From Chloracidobacterium sp. (GTDB taxonomy: Bacteria; Acidobacteriota; Blastocatellia; Pyrinomonadales; Pyrinomonadaceae): a stretch of DNA of 64,000 nt. Positions 27,111 to 34,958 of the stretch are shown in pieces. Location of the stretch: NCBI GenBank assembly GCA_016712045.1, contig JADJRV010000001.1:265641-329640 (forward strand), read 5' to 3'. Both the position numbers and the translations under genes were made by a program. A model generated the notes under the pieces. That model was not told the DNA's origin. It saw only the letters and a list, made by a program, of their open reading frames with translations, and searched no databases. Position 1 is the stretch's first letter, and each line of letters starts with the position of its first letter.

Positions 27111-27479
27111 GTGAAAACCGATGAGTTTTCTGGCGTTTTGTCTCCAAAACGTATGCATGATTTTTTTCGTAGATTTGCCGCCTTTGTTTCGCGCGTAGTC
27201 GGATCCGGATGGACCTTGATCTTTGTGGTCCTTGTGATCGTCGGGACCGGTTTTTATTCTGGATTTGGCGAGTCGTGGAAAGACGCGACTGATTTTGGTG
27301 CCAAACTGACGGTTCTGTTCCTCGTGTTTCTCCTGCAGAAATCTCAAAACCACAGCGATAAAGCAACTCACCTAAAACTAGACGAACTGATAAAGGCGAG
27401 TGAAGGGGCACGAAATGAGATCGCCGCTGCCGAGCATCAGGCGGAAAGAAAAATGGACGGACTGAAGCAGGATTCCTGA
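27111..27479 (+). CDS. Low-affinity iron permease family protein
   Basis: The likely start is ATG 27153 (MHDFFRRFAAFVSRVVGSGW), with GTG 27111 as a longer option. Two membrane helices (TLIFVVLVIVGTGFYSGF and AKLTVLFLVFLLQKSQN) are followed by KATHLKLDELIKASEGARN, the signature HxKLDELI helix of the low-affinity iron permease (Fet4-like) family in bacteria. Inner membrane; actual iron transport is unproven for such short members. Confidence 0.83.
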   Translation: MKTDEFSGVLSPKRMHDFFRRFAAFVSRVVGSGWTLIFVVLVIVGTGFYSGFGESWKDATDFGAKLTVLFLVFLLQKSQNHSDKATHLKLDELIKASEGARNEIAAAEHQAERKMDGLKQDS

Positions 27480-27492
27480 TCCGGTCCGTCCT

Positions 27493-27517
27493 GCTCCGCT
27501 TATTAAGCGAAGCTTTT
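27493..27517. terminator. Probable terminator between convergent genes
   Basis: GCTCCGCTT pairs with AAGCGAAGC (one mismatch) over a 3-base loop and is followed by TTTT. It sits between the iron-permease-like gene and the hemerythrin gene, which face each other. Confidence 0.6.
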
Positions 27518-27535
27518 AGTGCTATTTCTTAAGTC

Positions 27536-28000
27536 TTATCGACCGGTGGCGACCGCTGTTGCAGATTCCCGGAAATTTTCTTTTTCTTCTTCCATTTCGG
27601 CCCCGAGCTCATCCAAAACATCGGATTCGAATTGATCCGTGACGAGTGGAAACATTTCGTTTTCTTCTTCCTTAACATGATGCTCGACATCTTCGATCAG
27701 GACTTTGAGTTTTGGCTCAAATTTTTCGCTGTCATCCACGAGAGCCGCGATTTCTTTCAAAAACATTTTGACCTGACGATGTTCTTCGATGCCTTCGAGC
27801 ACGATGTCGATGAGTTCTTTATTACCTTCGGCTTTGAGCTTTGGATAAAAGATCACTTCTTCGATATGTGCGTGGACATCGAGCTCGGCCTTGATCTTTG
27901 CGAAGATCGCGGGGTGCTCGCTTTCCGTTGTTGCCTCGACCTTTTTGAAAAGTTCAGCGACTACCTTGTGGTCGGCTTTTAATAATTCAATTGCGTTCAT
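27536..28000 (-). CDS. Hemerythrin HHE-domain protein
   Basis: The 154-residue four-helix protein has the iron-ligand His/Glu pattern: LLKADHKVVAELFKKVE, LDVHAHIEEVIFYPKL, GIEEHRQVKMFLKEI, and VEHHVKEEENEMFP. Such cytoplasmic di-iron proteins bind O2 or NO or help repair iron-sulfur clusters. It is followed 24 bases upstream on the same strand by a small membrane protein gene. Confidence 0.92.
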   Translation of the reverse strand: MNAIELLKADHKVVAELFKKVEATTESEHPAIFAKIKAELDVHAHIEEVIFYPKLKAEGNKELIDIVLEGIEEHRQVKMFLKEIAALVDDSEKFEPKLKVLIEDVEHHVKEEENEMFPLVTDQFESDVLDELGAEMEEEKENFRESATAVATGR

Positions 28001-28024
28001 ATAAAAAATTCCCCTTATTCGTAT

Positions 28025-28234
28025 CTATTTAGTATTTGAGTTTTCTGCCTGCGCGGGCGTTTCGACCTTGCCGTCCTGAGCCGCTTTCCAAAAGAAAGTA
28101 GCAAAAAGGGCTAGCATCAAAACGAGAGCGATGGCTGCAGTTGCAATACCCCAGTGAACAAATCGAAATGCCTTTGCCGTGTCTTCTCGTACAACAACAT
28201 CCTTACCATCTACCTGAATAACATCTTTTGCCAT
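28025..28234 (-). CDS. Small single-pass membrane protein
   Basis: The 69-residue protein has a short cytoplasmic N-terminus (AKDVIQVDGKDVVVREDTAKAF), one membrane helix (GIATAAIALVLMLALFATFF) and a polar tail. No family is recognised. AAGGAAGG precedes the ATG. It is transcribed before the hemerythrin gene and is divergent from the Crp-type regulator. Confidence 0.65.
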   Translation of the reverse strand: MAKDVIQVDGKDVVVREDTAKAFRFVHWGIATAAIALVLMLALFATFFWKAAQDGKVETPAQAENSNTK

Positions 28235-28349
28235 ATATCCTTCCTTCTAAACGTTAATAAGAGCATCTTAGGAAATTGCCGCCTAAAATGTATGTGCGAT
28301 AGCATACCGATGGAAGGCTATATGCTGTTAAAATTATCAAGAAGTTAAA

Positions 28350-29072
28350 ATGGTCACGAAAAAGAAAGAAGACGAAGCTCTACAAAACACATTACTCGCC
28401 GCGTTGCCGGAGGCTGAGTTCAAAAAGATCCGCCCCCTGCTAAAAGAGGTCGATCTCGAACTCGGTGAGGTCCTCTGGGAAATGGACGAAAAGCGTAGAT
28501 TTGTCTATTTTCCGACCACGGCGATGATCTGTCTCCTGTACGATTCTGACGAGGGCGTATCCATTGAGGTCGGGATGACCGGCCGACAGGGGATGGTCGG
28601 CGTGGTTACATTTATCGGCGACTCAAGGATGGCGAAACGCGCGGTCGTGCAGCGCGAGGGCAAAGCTTTTCGCATGAAGGCCGCCGACGTCGAAGAAGAG
28701 TTTGCCAACTGTCCTGACTTTCAGGATATCTGCATGTGCTACACTCAGACGCTGATCGCCCAGATCTCGCAAAATGCGATCTGCAACCGGCTCCACTCGG
28801 TTGAGCAGCAGCTTTGCCGCTATTTACTCGTTAACCACGACAACTTACAGACAAAAACCTTTTCAATGACGCACGAGCAGATATCGAACGTATTCGGCGT
28901 CCGCCGCGAAAGCGTCTCGCTCGCCGCTGCCGGGTTAAAAGACCGCGGATTGATCGAATATTCACGCGGAACGCTGACGATACTCGACCGGCCGGGTTTG
29001 TTGAAAGCCGCCTGCGAATGTTACGAGGTCGTGCGTGAACAGTACGACCGCATCCTCAGTAAATACATATAA
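28350..29072 (+). CDS. Crp/Fnr-family transcription regulator
   Basis: The 240-residue protein has an N-terminal cyclic-nucleotide-type beta-roll (VDLELGEVLWEMDEKRRFVYF ... EVGMTGRQGMVGV), the long dimer helix (QISQNAICNRLHSVEQQLCRYLL) and a C-terminal winged helix (MTHEQISNVFGVRRESVSLAAAGLKDRGLIEYSRG) whose recognition helix carries RRESVS. The cNMP pocket lacks the typical RxSA arginine, so the ligand may not be cAMP. Flanked by small membrane/stress genes on both sides that it may control. Confidence 0.88.
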   Translation: MVTKKKEDEALQNTLLAALPEAEFKKIRPLLKEVDLELGEVLWEMDEKRRFVYFPTTAMICLLYDSDEGVSIEVGMTGRQGMVGVVTFIGDSRMAKRAVVQREGKAFRMKAADVEEEFANCPDFQDICMCYTQTLIAQISQNAICNRLHSVEQQLCRYLLVNHDNLQTKTFSMTHEQISNVFGVRRESVSLAAAGLKDRGLIEYSRGTLTILDRPGLLKAACECYEVVREQYDRILSKYI

Positions 29073-29092
29073 TAATTAACGAGGTAATTGAT

Positions 29093-29497
29093 ATGACAGA
29101 CAATAAAAATTGCGGACACACATTTACTAACGGACTCACATATCTATTGATCGGTGGCGGCATCGGCGCAGGTCTCGCATTGCTCTTTGCTCCGAAATCG
29201 GGCACCGCACTTCGCAGCGACATTGCCGACGTTACCCGCAAGGGCTACGACGCAACCGTCGAAAAAGCGACGGCGTTAAAGGATCAGTCGGCAGCGGCGG
29301 TGAGTGCCGTCAAGGAAAAAGCTGAGGCCGTGTATGACTTTGCTTCGGCAAAGATCTCTGCCGGCACCGACGCCATTAATAACGCGGCAGCATCCGCCAC
29401 CGGAGCCGTCGCTGACGGTCTCGAAAAAATTCAAGACGAGGCCGAGCTGGTCTCAAAACAGATTGGTAATGGCCGTAAATCGACGAGTATCGTCTAG
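29093..29497 (+). CDS. YtxH-domain membrane protein
   Basis: Starts 20 bases after the regulator stop, so likely the same transcript. The 134-residue protein has one N-terminal helix with LLIGGGIGAGLALLFAPKSG, the YtxH signature (GxxxGxxxALLxAPxSG), followed by a long amphipathic helical tail (KGYDATVEKATALKDQSAAAV). Family members are stress-associated, membrane-tethered proteins of unknown function. Confidence 0.88.
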   Translation: MTDNKNCGHTFTNGLTYLLIGGGIGAGLALLFAPKSGTALRSDIADVTRKGYDATVEKATALKDQSAAAVSAVKEKAEAVYDFASAKISAGTDAINNAAASATGAVADGLEKIQDEAELVSKQIGNGRKSTSIV

Positions 29498-29563
29498 GCT
29501 AAAACCAAAAGTGCTCTCCTGCACCGTCTCCCACAAACATTCGGTCCAAGGAGGACCAACATT

Positions 29564-31522
29564 ATGAAGACAAGTATAAGAAACACAGCATTTTTCGCGT
29601 TGATCGCTATTGCGTTCACATTTAGCACCGCCACACAGGCCCAGAATCGTCCATATCGCGTTTCGGACCGTGAGGTCCAGACCGTTCTCGACCGTATCGA
29701 AGACAAAACCAACGATCTCAAAGACGAGGTCGAACGCAATCTGGATAACAGCAATGTCAACGGCACGAATCGCGAAGATTCGATCAACACGATGATCTCA
29801 AATTTTGAGAACGCGACCGACCGTTTGAAAGATAATTTCAGATCACGGCGTTCGACGACAAATGACGTTGACACCGTATTAACTCAGGCAGTAAGGGTTA
29901 ACAGCTTTATGCGAAACAACCGTCTGTCGCAAAACGCCCAGAGCCTTTGGACGCAGATCCGTGCCGATCTAAACACGGTCGCGGGATATTACCAGACACG
30001 TGCAAACTGGATCGACACCGTCAACAACAACGGCGGCGGTTGGCAGAACAATCAGGGCGGCTATACCGCATCTGACGCTCAGATCCGAACGATATTGGAC
30101 CGGATCAAACAGAACAACAACAGGTTTCGCTCGAGTTTCAACAGCGGGAACCGCCGCTATAACCGCAACAACCAAAACACCACGGCGGGTGAGGTCGTCG
30201 ATTCAACCAACGAACTCGAACGTGCACTCATCGAGCTTCGTAACAATTACAACAACCGCAACCGCAATACGCGTGGTATCGATGATGTAATGAGACCGGC
30301 CGCCGAGATCAATACTTATATCGGCTCTAACCGAACCAGCACCGACGTGATGAACAAATGGGTCATCGTCCGCAACGACCTGACCACACTTGCGGGATAC
30401 TATCGCGTCAGTTTTGATTGGAACAACCCGTATAACAACAACGGCAATCAGGGTGGACAGAACACGGGTTTTGACACCCGTCTGACCGGCACCTATCGAT
30501 TGAACAGCGGTATGAGCGACAACGTCTCGACCGTCGTCGATCGTGCTATCCGCAGCGCAAACTACAGCTCGAACGAGCAGGATCGCATGCGCCGCAATCT
30601 CGAGCGTAGGCTTGCCTCGCCTGAAACTCTGACGTTTGAAAAGAACGGCCGTCAGGTAACGATGTCTTCGACAAATGCCGCGTCGGTCGTGCTCAACGCA
30701 GACGGCGTCAAGCAGACCGAACGGTCACAGAACGGCCGCAGCGTGACCACGACGGTCACCGCGACCAACAGCGACGTGACGATCAACTACGAAGGCGACC
30801 GGATGAACGATTTTTACGTCAGCTTTATGCCGATCGCTAATAATCAGCTCAAGGTCACACGCCGCATCTATCTCGAAAATCAAAACACGACCGTCACATC
30901 GACGAGCGTCTATGACAAAACGAGCCAGACACCGATGTGGAACACTGGTTCGACAACGGTAAATAACGGCGGCATTACAAACGGATTTATCATCCCGAAT
31001 AACACCAACCTGATGGCGACATTAGATAATGCTGTTTCGACCCGTACAGCCAGAGACGGTGACCGTTTTTCGATGACCGTTACCTCGCCTTCGCAGTACA
31101 ACGGTGCTGTTATCGAGGGAAATGTCGTCGGCGAACGTTCGGGCGTCGTATCGGGCCGGGCAAATCTAACGCTCAGCTTTAACTCGATTCGTCTACGCAA
31201 CGGCCAGACATACCGCTTTGCCGGTATCGTCGAGCAGGTGCAGGACACCGACGGCAAACTCATTACCGTCAATAACGAAGGCACTGTTCAGGACAAAAGC
31301 CAGACCGGGACGACGGTCGTGAGAGCCGGTATCGGAGCCGTGCTTGGAGCAATCATCGGTGCGATCGCCGGTGGCGGCGATGGTGCCGCGATCGGTGCGG
31401 GTATCGGTGCGGGTGCGGGAGTCGGAACTGTGGTCTTGCAGGGACGCGACAACCTCGACCTCGCTACCGGTTCGCGATTTACCATTACGGCAACTGCCCC
31501 GGCAAACGTAAGTTCGCGGTAA
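29564..31522 (+). CDS. Large exported protein with duplicated helical domain and C-terminal glycine zipper
   Basis: AAGGAGG lies upstream of ATG 29564. The 652-residue protein has a signal peptide (residues 1-26, ending TATQAQN). It has two copies of a helical repeat, about 30-150 and 160-290, each starting (D/S)xxVQTVLDRI or AQIRTILDRIKQN and ending with DLNTVAGYY or DLTTLAGYY. A beta-rich middle follows (TGTYRLNSGMSDNVSTVVD). The C-terminal glycine zipper is about 585-625 (AGIGAVLGAIIGAIAGGGDG). Glycine zippers insert in or line membranes; the whole protein is probably outer-envelope structural. Strong terminators follow. Confidence 0.75.
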   Translation: MKTSIRNTAFFALIAIAFTFSTATQAQNRPYRVSDREVQTVLDRIEDKTNDLKDEVERNLDNSNVNGTNREDSINTMISNFENATDRLKDNFRSRRSTTNDVDTVLTQAVRVNSFMRNNRLSQNAQSLWTQIRADLNTVAGYYQTRANWIDTVNNNGGGWQNNQGGYTASDAQIRTILDRIKQNNNRFRSSFNSGNRRYNRNNQNTTAGEVVDSTNELERALIELRNNYNNRNRNTRGIDDVMRPAAEINTYIGSNRTSTDVMNKWVIVRNDLTTLAGYYRVSFDWNNPYNNNGNQGGQNTGFDTRLTGTYRLNSGMSDNVSTVVDRAIRSANYSSNEQDRMRRNLERRLASPETLTFEKNGRQVTMSSTNAASVVLNADGVKQTERSQNGRSVTTTVTATNSDVTINYEGDRMNDFYVSFMPIANNQLKVTRRIYLENQNTTVTSTSVYDKTSQTPMWNTGSTTVNNGGITNGFIIPNNTNLMATLDNAVSTRTARDGDRFSMTVTSPSQYNGAVIEGNVVGERSGVVSGRANLTLSFNSIRLRNGQTYRFAGIVEQVQDTDGKLITVNNEGTVQDKSQTGTTVVRAGIGAVLGAIIGAIAGGGDGAAIGAGIGAGAGVGTVVLQGRDNLDLATGSRFTITATAPANVSSR

Positions 31523-31653
31523 CCAACCCGCGTTTGATCGAAATGCCCCTGGTATAAGGGCGTTTCATCTTGGGCACGTTCCCGGTAAACGAGCGTGCCC
31601 CCTCCTAACTACAATTTGTGTAAGTCCTATGTGATGGTGGGCCTTACGCATTA

Positions 31654-31685
31654 GCCGGCTGGATAAAACCAGCCGGCATTTTTTT
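31654..31685 (+). terminator. Rho-independent terminator
   Basis: GCCGGCTGG pairs perfectly with CCAGCCGGC over ATAAAA, followed by A and a run of eight T. It ends the glycine-zipper gene transcript. Confidence 0.92.
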
Positions 31686-31694
31686 CCAAAAAAA

Positions 31695-31726
31695 GGCCGC
31701 GAGCGTGATGTTCGCGGCCTTTTTCT
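31695..31726. terminator. Bidirectional terminator
   Basis: GGCCGCGA pairs with TCGCGGCC over a 9-base loop, with seven A on the left and five T on the right, so it can act on both strands. It separates the convergent glycine-zipper and 31782-32492 genes. Confidence 0.85.
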
Positions 31727-31729
31727 TTC

Positions 31730-31781
31730 TGACAACTGACAACCGACAACCGACAACCGACAACTGACAACTGACAACCGA
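31730..31781. repeat. 7-bp period repeat (GACAACC/GACAACT family)
   Basis: Seven tandem heptamers of CTGACAA/CCGACAA type fill the space directly after the bidirectional terminator and end at the stop codon of the minus-strand gene. Confidence 0.85.
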
Positions 31782-32492
31782 TCACGGATTCACCGTCACC
31801 AGTCCGATCTCGCTGGGTTCGCCGTAGTTGGCGTTGTTTTTGCGTAGCTGGACGTACACTTCGAGTTGGACGGGGTTGCCGGGAGTTGTGGGCGAATATA
31901 CGACATCGAGGGCTTTGCCGGTGCCGGTTGCTGCAAGTTCGTACGCACCGCCGGAATCTGCGGGCCGGAGCCAGACCTGCCACGCGTCGGATTCCTCGCG
32001 TTTCGAGACGACGACCGAAAATAAATAGCCGTGTTTGGCTTCGCTGAGATCGATCTCGGGCTGGACGAGAGCGGGCGTGAGCGAATCGGGCTTGGTGCCA
32101 ACGATGCCATAGCTTTCGCCGACGGCGTTCGTATAACCCGCCGAAGCCTTGATCCGATTGGCGAATTCAATGACTCGTTCCCAGATGCCCCGCGGAACGT
32201 TGGTCGCTGGCGAAAGCGAAAGTGCCGCCGGAAAAGTCGGCGTCGTCCCGTCCACCGGCAACTCCATCACATCCTTGCGATAGGTCCTCACCGTATCGAC
32301 AAACGTATCGATCGTATTTGTCGCCGACGCGAGGAAAACGACCATGTCTTTATCTTTTTCGATCTGCGTCACCTCGCCGGCGGTCAATCCATATGTCGTC
32401 CCGTCGATCTGTGCCTGATCACTAAAAATAACGTGCCACGCGGCCTGATCCTGTAAATTTGTCGGGTACCATAATGCTGACGGTCTTGCCAT
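31782..32492 (-). CDS. Unrecognised protein with C-terminal beta-sandwich-like domain
   Basis: The start MARPSALWYPTNLQDQ at ATG 32492 is favoured by AAGGAGATAAAAAA upstream; a longer frame to 32633 would include non-coding DNA. The 236-residue protein has a helical first half (LTAGEVTQIEKDKDMVVFLA ... TVRTYRKDVMELPVDG) and a second half (GYLFSVVVSKREESDAWQVW ... PVQLEVYVQLRKNNANYGEP) resembling a fibronectin-III-like sandwich. No signal peptide. Family unknown to me; it borders the gene-free repeat region. Confidence 0.65.
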   Translation of the reverse strand: MARPSALWYPTNLQDQAAWHVIFSDQAQIDGTTYGLTAGEVTQIEKDKDMVVFLASATNTIDTFVDTVRTYRKDVMELPVDGTTPTFPAALSLSPATNVPRGIWERVIEFANRIKASAGYTNAVGESYGIVGTKPDSLTPALVQPEIDLSEAKHGYLFSVVVSKREESDAWQVWLRPADSGGAYELAATGTGKALDVVYSPTTPGNPVQLEVYVQLRKNNANYGEPSEIGLVTVNP

Positions 32493-32635
32493 TTTTTTAT
32501 CTCCTTTTGATGGTGTACGAAATGGTTCACGGACCCAAAATGACCCGATGCCGCACAAGAGGGAATAGGAGCACGGGCCCGTGAACACTGGCCCGAAAAA
32601 CTTTTTCGATGACAAGGAGATTATTGAGGGCAAGC

Positions 32636-32699
32636 AAAAACGGATTCGATGACGTCAAGCCTGCACTCAAAAGAGCACCCTGTCATCGAATCCGTTTTT
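32636..32699. repeat. Perfect 18-bp inverted repeat, 28-base loop
   Basis: AAAAACGGATTCGATGAC (32636-32653) and its exact reverse complement (32682-32699). The same TTTTTCGATGAC core also occurs at about 32602-32613 beside a GAAAAACTTTTTC palindrome. It could be a strong transcription terminator (outer A5/T5) or a recombination/element end. It stands at the left edge of the 21-bp repeat array. Confidence 0.85.
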
Positions 32700-32750
32700 C
32701 GAACTTTTCAGATTGTAAGCCCGATATAAATATCCTGTCAAGAAAAAAAA

Positions 32751-33044
32751 CACCGGCGTGTTTACAAAAAACATAGCGGTGTTTACCGAAAACAAAGCCT
32801 TGTCCGGGAAAAACAACGCCGTGTTCACCGAAAACAAAGCCTTGTCCGGAGAAAACTCCGCCGTGTTTACCAAAAACAAAGCCTTGTCCGGAAAAAACAA
32901 AGCCGTGTTCACGGAAAACAAACCCTTGTCCGGAGAAAACAAAGCCGTGTTCACGGAAAACAACCGCTTGTAGAGGGAAAACAGACGCTTGTTCGCGGAA
33001 AACAAAGCCTTGTCCGGCGAAAACAGAACCTTGTAAGCCAAAAT
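32751..33044. repeat. Tandem array of fourteen 21-bp units
   Basis: Fourteen units of exactly 21 bases with consensus CAAAGCCTTGTCCGGAGAAA plus A; two alternating sub-types (GCCGTGTTCACC and GCCTTGTCCGG) give a 42-bp superperiod in the middle part. End units are more diverged. Because 21 is divisible by three, frames on both strands stay open and give artificial 7-residue repeats. The region 32493-33214 (722 bases) has no convincing gene: it holds the 18-bp inverted repeat, this array and short heptamer repeats. Confidence 0.92.
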
Positions 33045-33146
33045 AACCGTCGGATCGTCGTTTTCCGTTATCAGTTTCCCGTTATCCGTTGCCCCCGCCG
33101 CCCTTTTCAAAGCCGTGTACATCAATAAAACAGGCACGAAACCTCT

Positions 33147-33183
33147 TCGTTGTTCGTTATTTACTATTAGTTGTTCGTTGTAG
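33147..33183. repeat. 7-bp period repeat (GTTGTTC family)
   Basis: GTTGTTC, GTTATTT, ACTATTA, GTTGTTC, GTTG in tandem, right beside the end of the E2-like gene. A related TTTCCGTTATC pair lies at about 33060-33090. Confidence 0.65.
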
Positions 33184-33214
33184 CAGGCCTGACCCGATTC
33201 TTCCGTTCCGTTTC

Positions 33215-33708
33215 CTAAAAGAATCTCATGAGCGTCTCAGGTCGCGGATACAGATATAGCGGATAAATTCGCTGGAATTCTCTGACTCGGTGGGACGCAA
33301 GTGTTTTTGCAGCCGAAACGACAAGAATGTGAAAGTTTCTGCAACACTCGCCATAATGACGACCTGAAAAGCAAGTGCATGAATCAAGCGGCCTGACATT
33401 TGCCAATAGATAGTCGAACGAATGGGGTGTCTCGGAACCAATCCACCTTCCGATGCGGTCGTAAACGTCCCATTTGACTAGCCAAATCAACGCTTGCTTC
33501 AAAAGGTCGATGATCGAGGATTTGTCCGTCCATGGATATATCCATGGAGGATACAGGCACATGCCGTCCAGTCCCCGGGTGTGATATCGGCTCTTATCCG
33601 TGATCTTCGGTTCAAGCACTTCACACAGTGGCATCTTCCGGTCGTCGAAATCTGTAAGCCGTATTCGGAAGAGCCTACATGGATTTCCGATTAAACCTAC
33701 GAGTTCAT
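33215..33708 (-). CDS. E2-like (ubiquitin-conjugating-fold) CBASS accessory protein with SEC-C motif
   Basis: ATG 33706-33708 overlaps the previous stop as ATGA, but the frame needs one extra base just after it (ATGAA-CTC); the clear frame starts at ATG 33634. Reconstructed length is about 164. The core CRLFRIRLTDFDDRKMPLCEV ... GMCLYPPWIYPW ... WLVKWDVYDRIGRWIGSETPH follows the pattern I recall for prokaryotic E2-like proteins of CBASS operons, the conserved Cys of CLYPPW being the candidate active site. It ends with a SEC-C-type zinc motif (CTCFSGRHYGECC). Such E2s modulate the CD-NTase. Family assignment is by pattern, not by search. Confidence 0.55.
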
Positions 33709-33950
33709 TTTACGCCATGGTTCTCCGTACATTTTGGTAAGTGGCGAACTCCGACAACGGCTCCAGTTAGGACCTCAACCGTGCGATCATGGTGCAGATC
33801 ATCGAGCAACGGACCATAGTCAGACGGAGATATTACCGGCTTAAACCATCCTTCCCAAACCGTCTCACCATTGGCACGTCGGTCTTTAAGTTCAAGCCCA
33901 GGAATTTCATTGGCGATTTCGGCTATCTTTTGATCTGTTCGAAAACCCAA
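33705..33950 (-). CDS. 81-residue CBASS-operon protein, unrecognised
   Basis: A TTG start at 33948-33950, one base after the CD-NTase stop and with GGAG just upstream, gives MGFRTDQKIAEIANEIPGLE. The rest is a small alpha+beta protein with a VWEGWFKPVISPSDYGPLLD segment and one Cys. The stop TGA (33705-33707) overlaps the next ATG. The tight coupling on both sides supports a real gene. The WxGxxxPxxSxxY pattern is similar to the first strands of E2-like folds, so it might be a truncated or paralogous E2 piece. I cannot name it. Confidence 0.5.
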   Translation of the reverse strand: MGFRTDQKIAEIANEIPGLELKDRRANGETVWEGWFKPVISPSDYGPLLDDLHHDRTVEVLTGAVVGVRHLPKCTENHGVK

Positions 33951-33951
33951 C

Positions 33952-34958
33952 CTAGTCTCCGTAAGGGGCTTTGGGCGATACCCGTGACGTGATAATGGCA
34001 GGTGCGCCGCCTGTCCCTGAAGATCCCACCGAACTCGCCTTTTTGGATTCGAAAAGAGCCGACACATCATTCGATCCGTCGAAGTTGCGAAGACGGTTTA
34101 ACATTTCGTCCCGCGAGCTTAAGATTGCAGTCCTTTCGGCGTCGGTAAGTTCGTCCACATACGAATCAATCATTCGCGTCGAATCGGCGCGGTCGGGGAT
34201 GCGGCTATGCGAGATCCACATCGGCAGTTCCTCGAAGAACCGAACAAGAGCGGCATAAATCTCTAGATCGGCGTCTCCATCAAAGTAGCTTGTGAGAATT
34301 TGCTCGAGATGAAATGACTTCATCTTGAACTGAGTATTGTTCTCGCGGGATTCGTGCTTCCATTTTTTGCCACATTTGGTGCTCCGGCGAAAGTCCTCGT
34401 TCGTCGCGTTTACCTCTTCCGCTGCGTGGATGTATCCGACCGGGTCTGTGAGAATAAACGAGATCGAGCCTATTCCACCTTTAACCCGTTCATACTTTTG
34501 CTGTCTTTTTGCATGACCCCGAAGAATCAACTCTGGCACACGAAATATATCGTCGCCATAGTTGTTCTTCTCTCCTGATTCCCAAGCAGGGACGATGTCG
34601 ACGCCAAATTCCTCTTCCGTGGATCGGAACAAAATTATCGACACAGAATGCGATTGTATTCGGACAACGCTACGAAGACCGGCGGAGCGACGAAGTTTTC
34701 CTGTATCAATTTTGCAATCTCGCCAACGGCAGATGAGGGATCGGGAGATAGGTCGCGAGAGAAGCCAGCCCGGAAAAGAATATCTAGATCATGCGGTGGC
34801 CGAATTGCGGTGAATCGTGGGTAGGAACCGATTTGACGACACCTGTGTTTGCCGAGTACTGAGCAGACAGCCGCGTAGATTTCGGAAATCAATGTCCTTT
34901 GCTCCTCAGTCGGAGTGAGCTCCTGATGCGAATAGGTTCTTAATGCTTCATTTCTCAT
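33952..34958 (-). CDS. CD-NTase (cGAS/DncV-like nucleotidyltransferase), frameshifted
   Basis: Two frames make one 335-residue enzyme. The first (ATG 34958) holds the polymerase-beta-type signature GSYPRFTAIRPPHDLDILF: Gly44-Ser45 and metal-binding Asp57/Asp59. The second holds the third acidic strand FGVDIVPAW, the SMODS pattern FILTDPVGYIHAAEEVN with GKKWK, and KMKSFHLEQIL, ending in a helical C-terminus. The break is at about 34640; one extra base gives NRI-x-SVSIILFRS. CD-NTases make cyclic di- or trinucleotide alarms on phage infection. The start overlaps the effector gene by 11 bases. Confidence 0.85.

Noticed and set aside
28235..28349. Riboswitch or Fnr box between the small membrane gene and the Crp-type gene
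   Set aside because: No conserved aptamer or TTGAT-N4-ATCAA palindrome could be seen.
32758..32973. Open frame encoding a 7-residue repeat protein (VFTENKA/LSGKNKA)
   Set aside because: It is the translation of the 21-bp tandem array; frames on both strands are open because the unit length is divisible by three, and there is no convincing ribosome site.
32751..33044. CRISPR array
   Set aside because: Units abut without unique spacers, are only 21 bases and no cas gene is present.
32636..33044. Integron attC sites or transposon ends
   Set aside because: No integrase or transposase gene nearby and the inverted repeat lacks attC-type R boxes; kept only as an unexplained structure.
32667..33137. 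Minus-strand 156-residue frame over the same array
   Set aside because: Same reason; repeated VLFSPDKA/LFSVNTA is the reverse-strand reading of the array.
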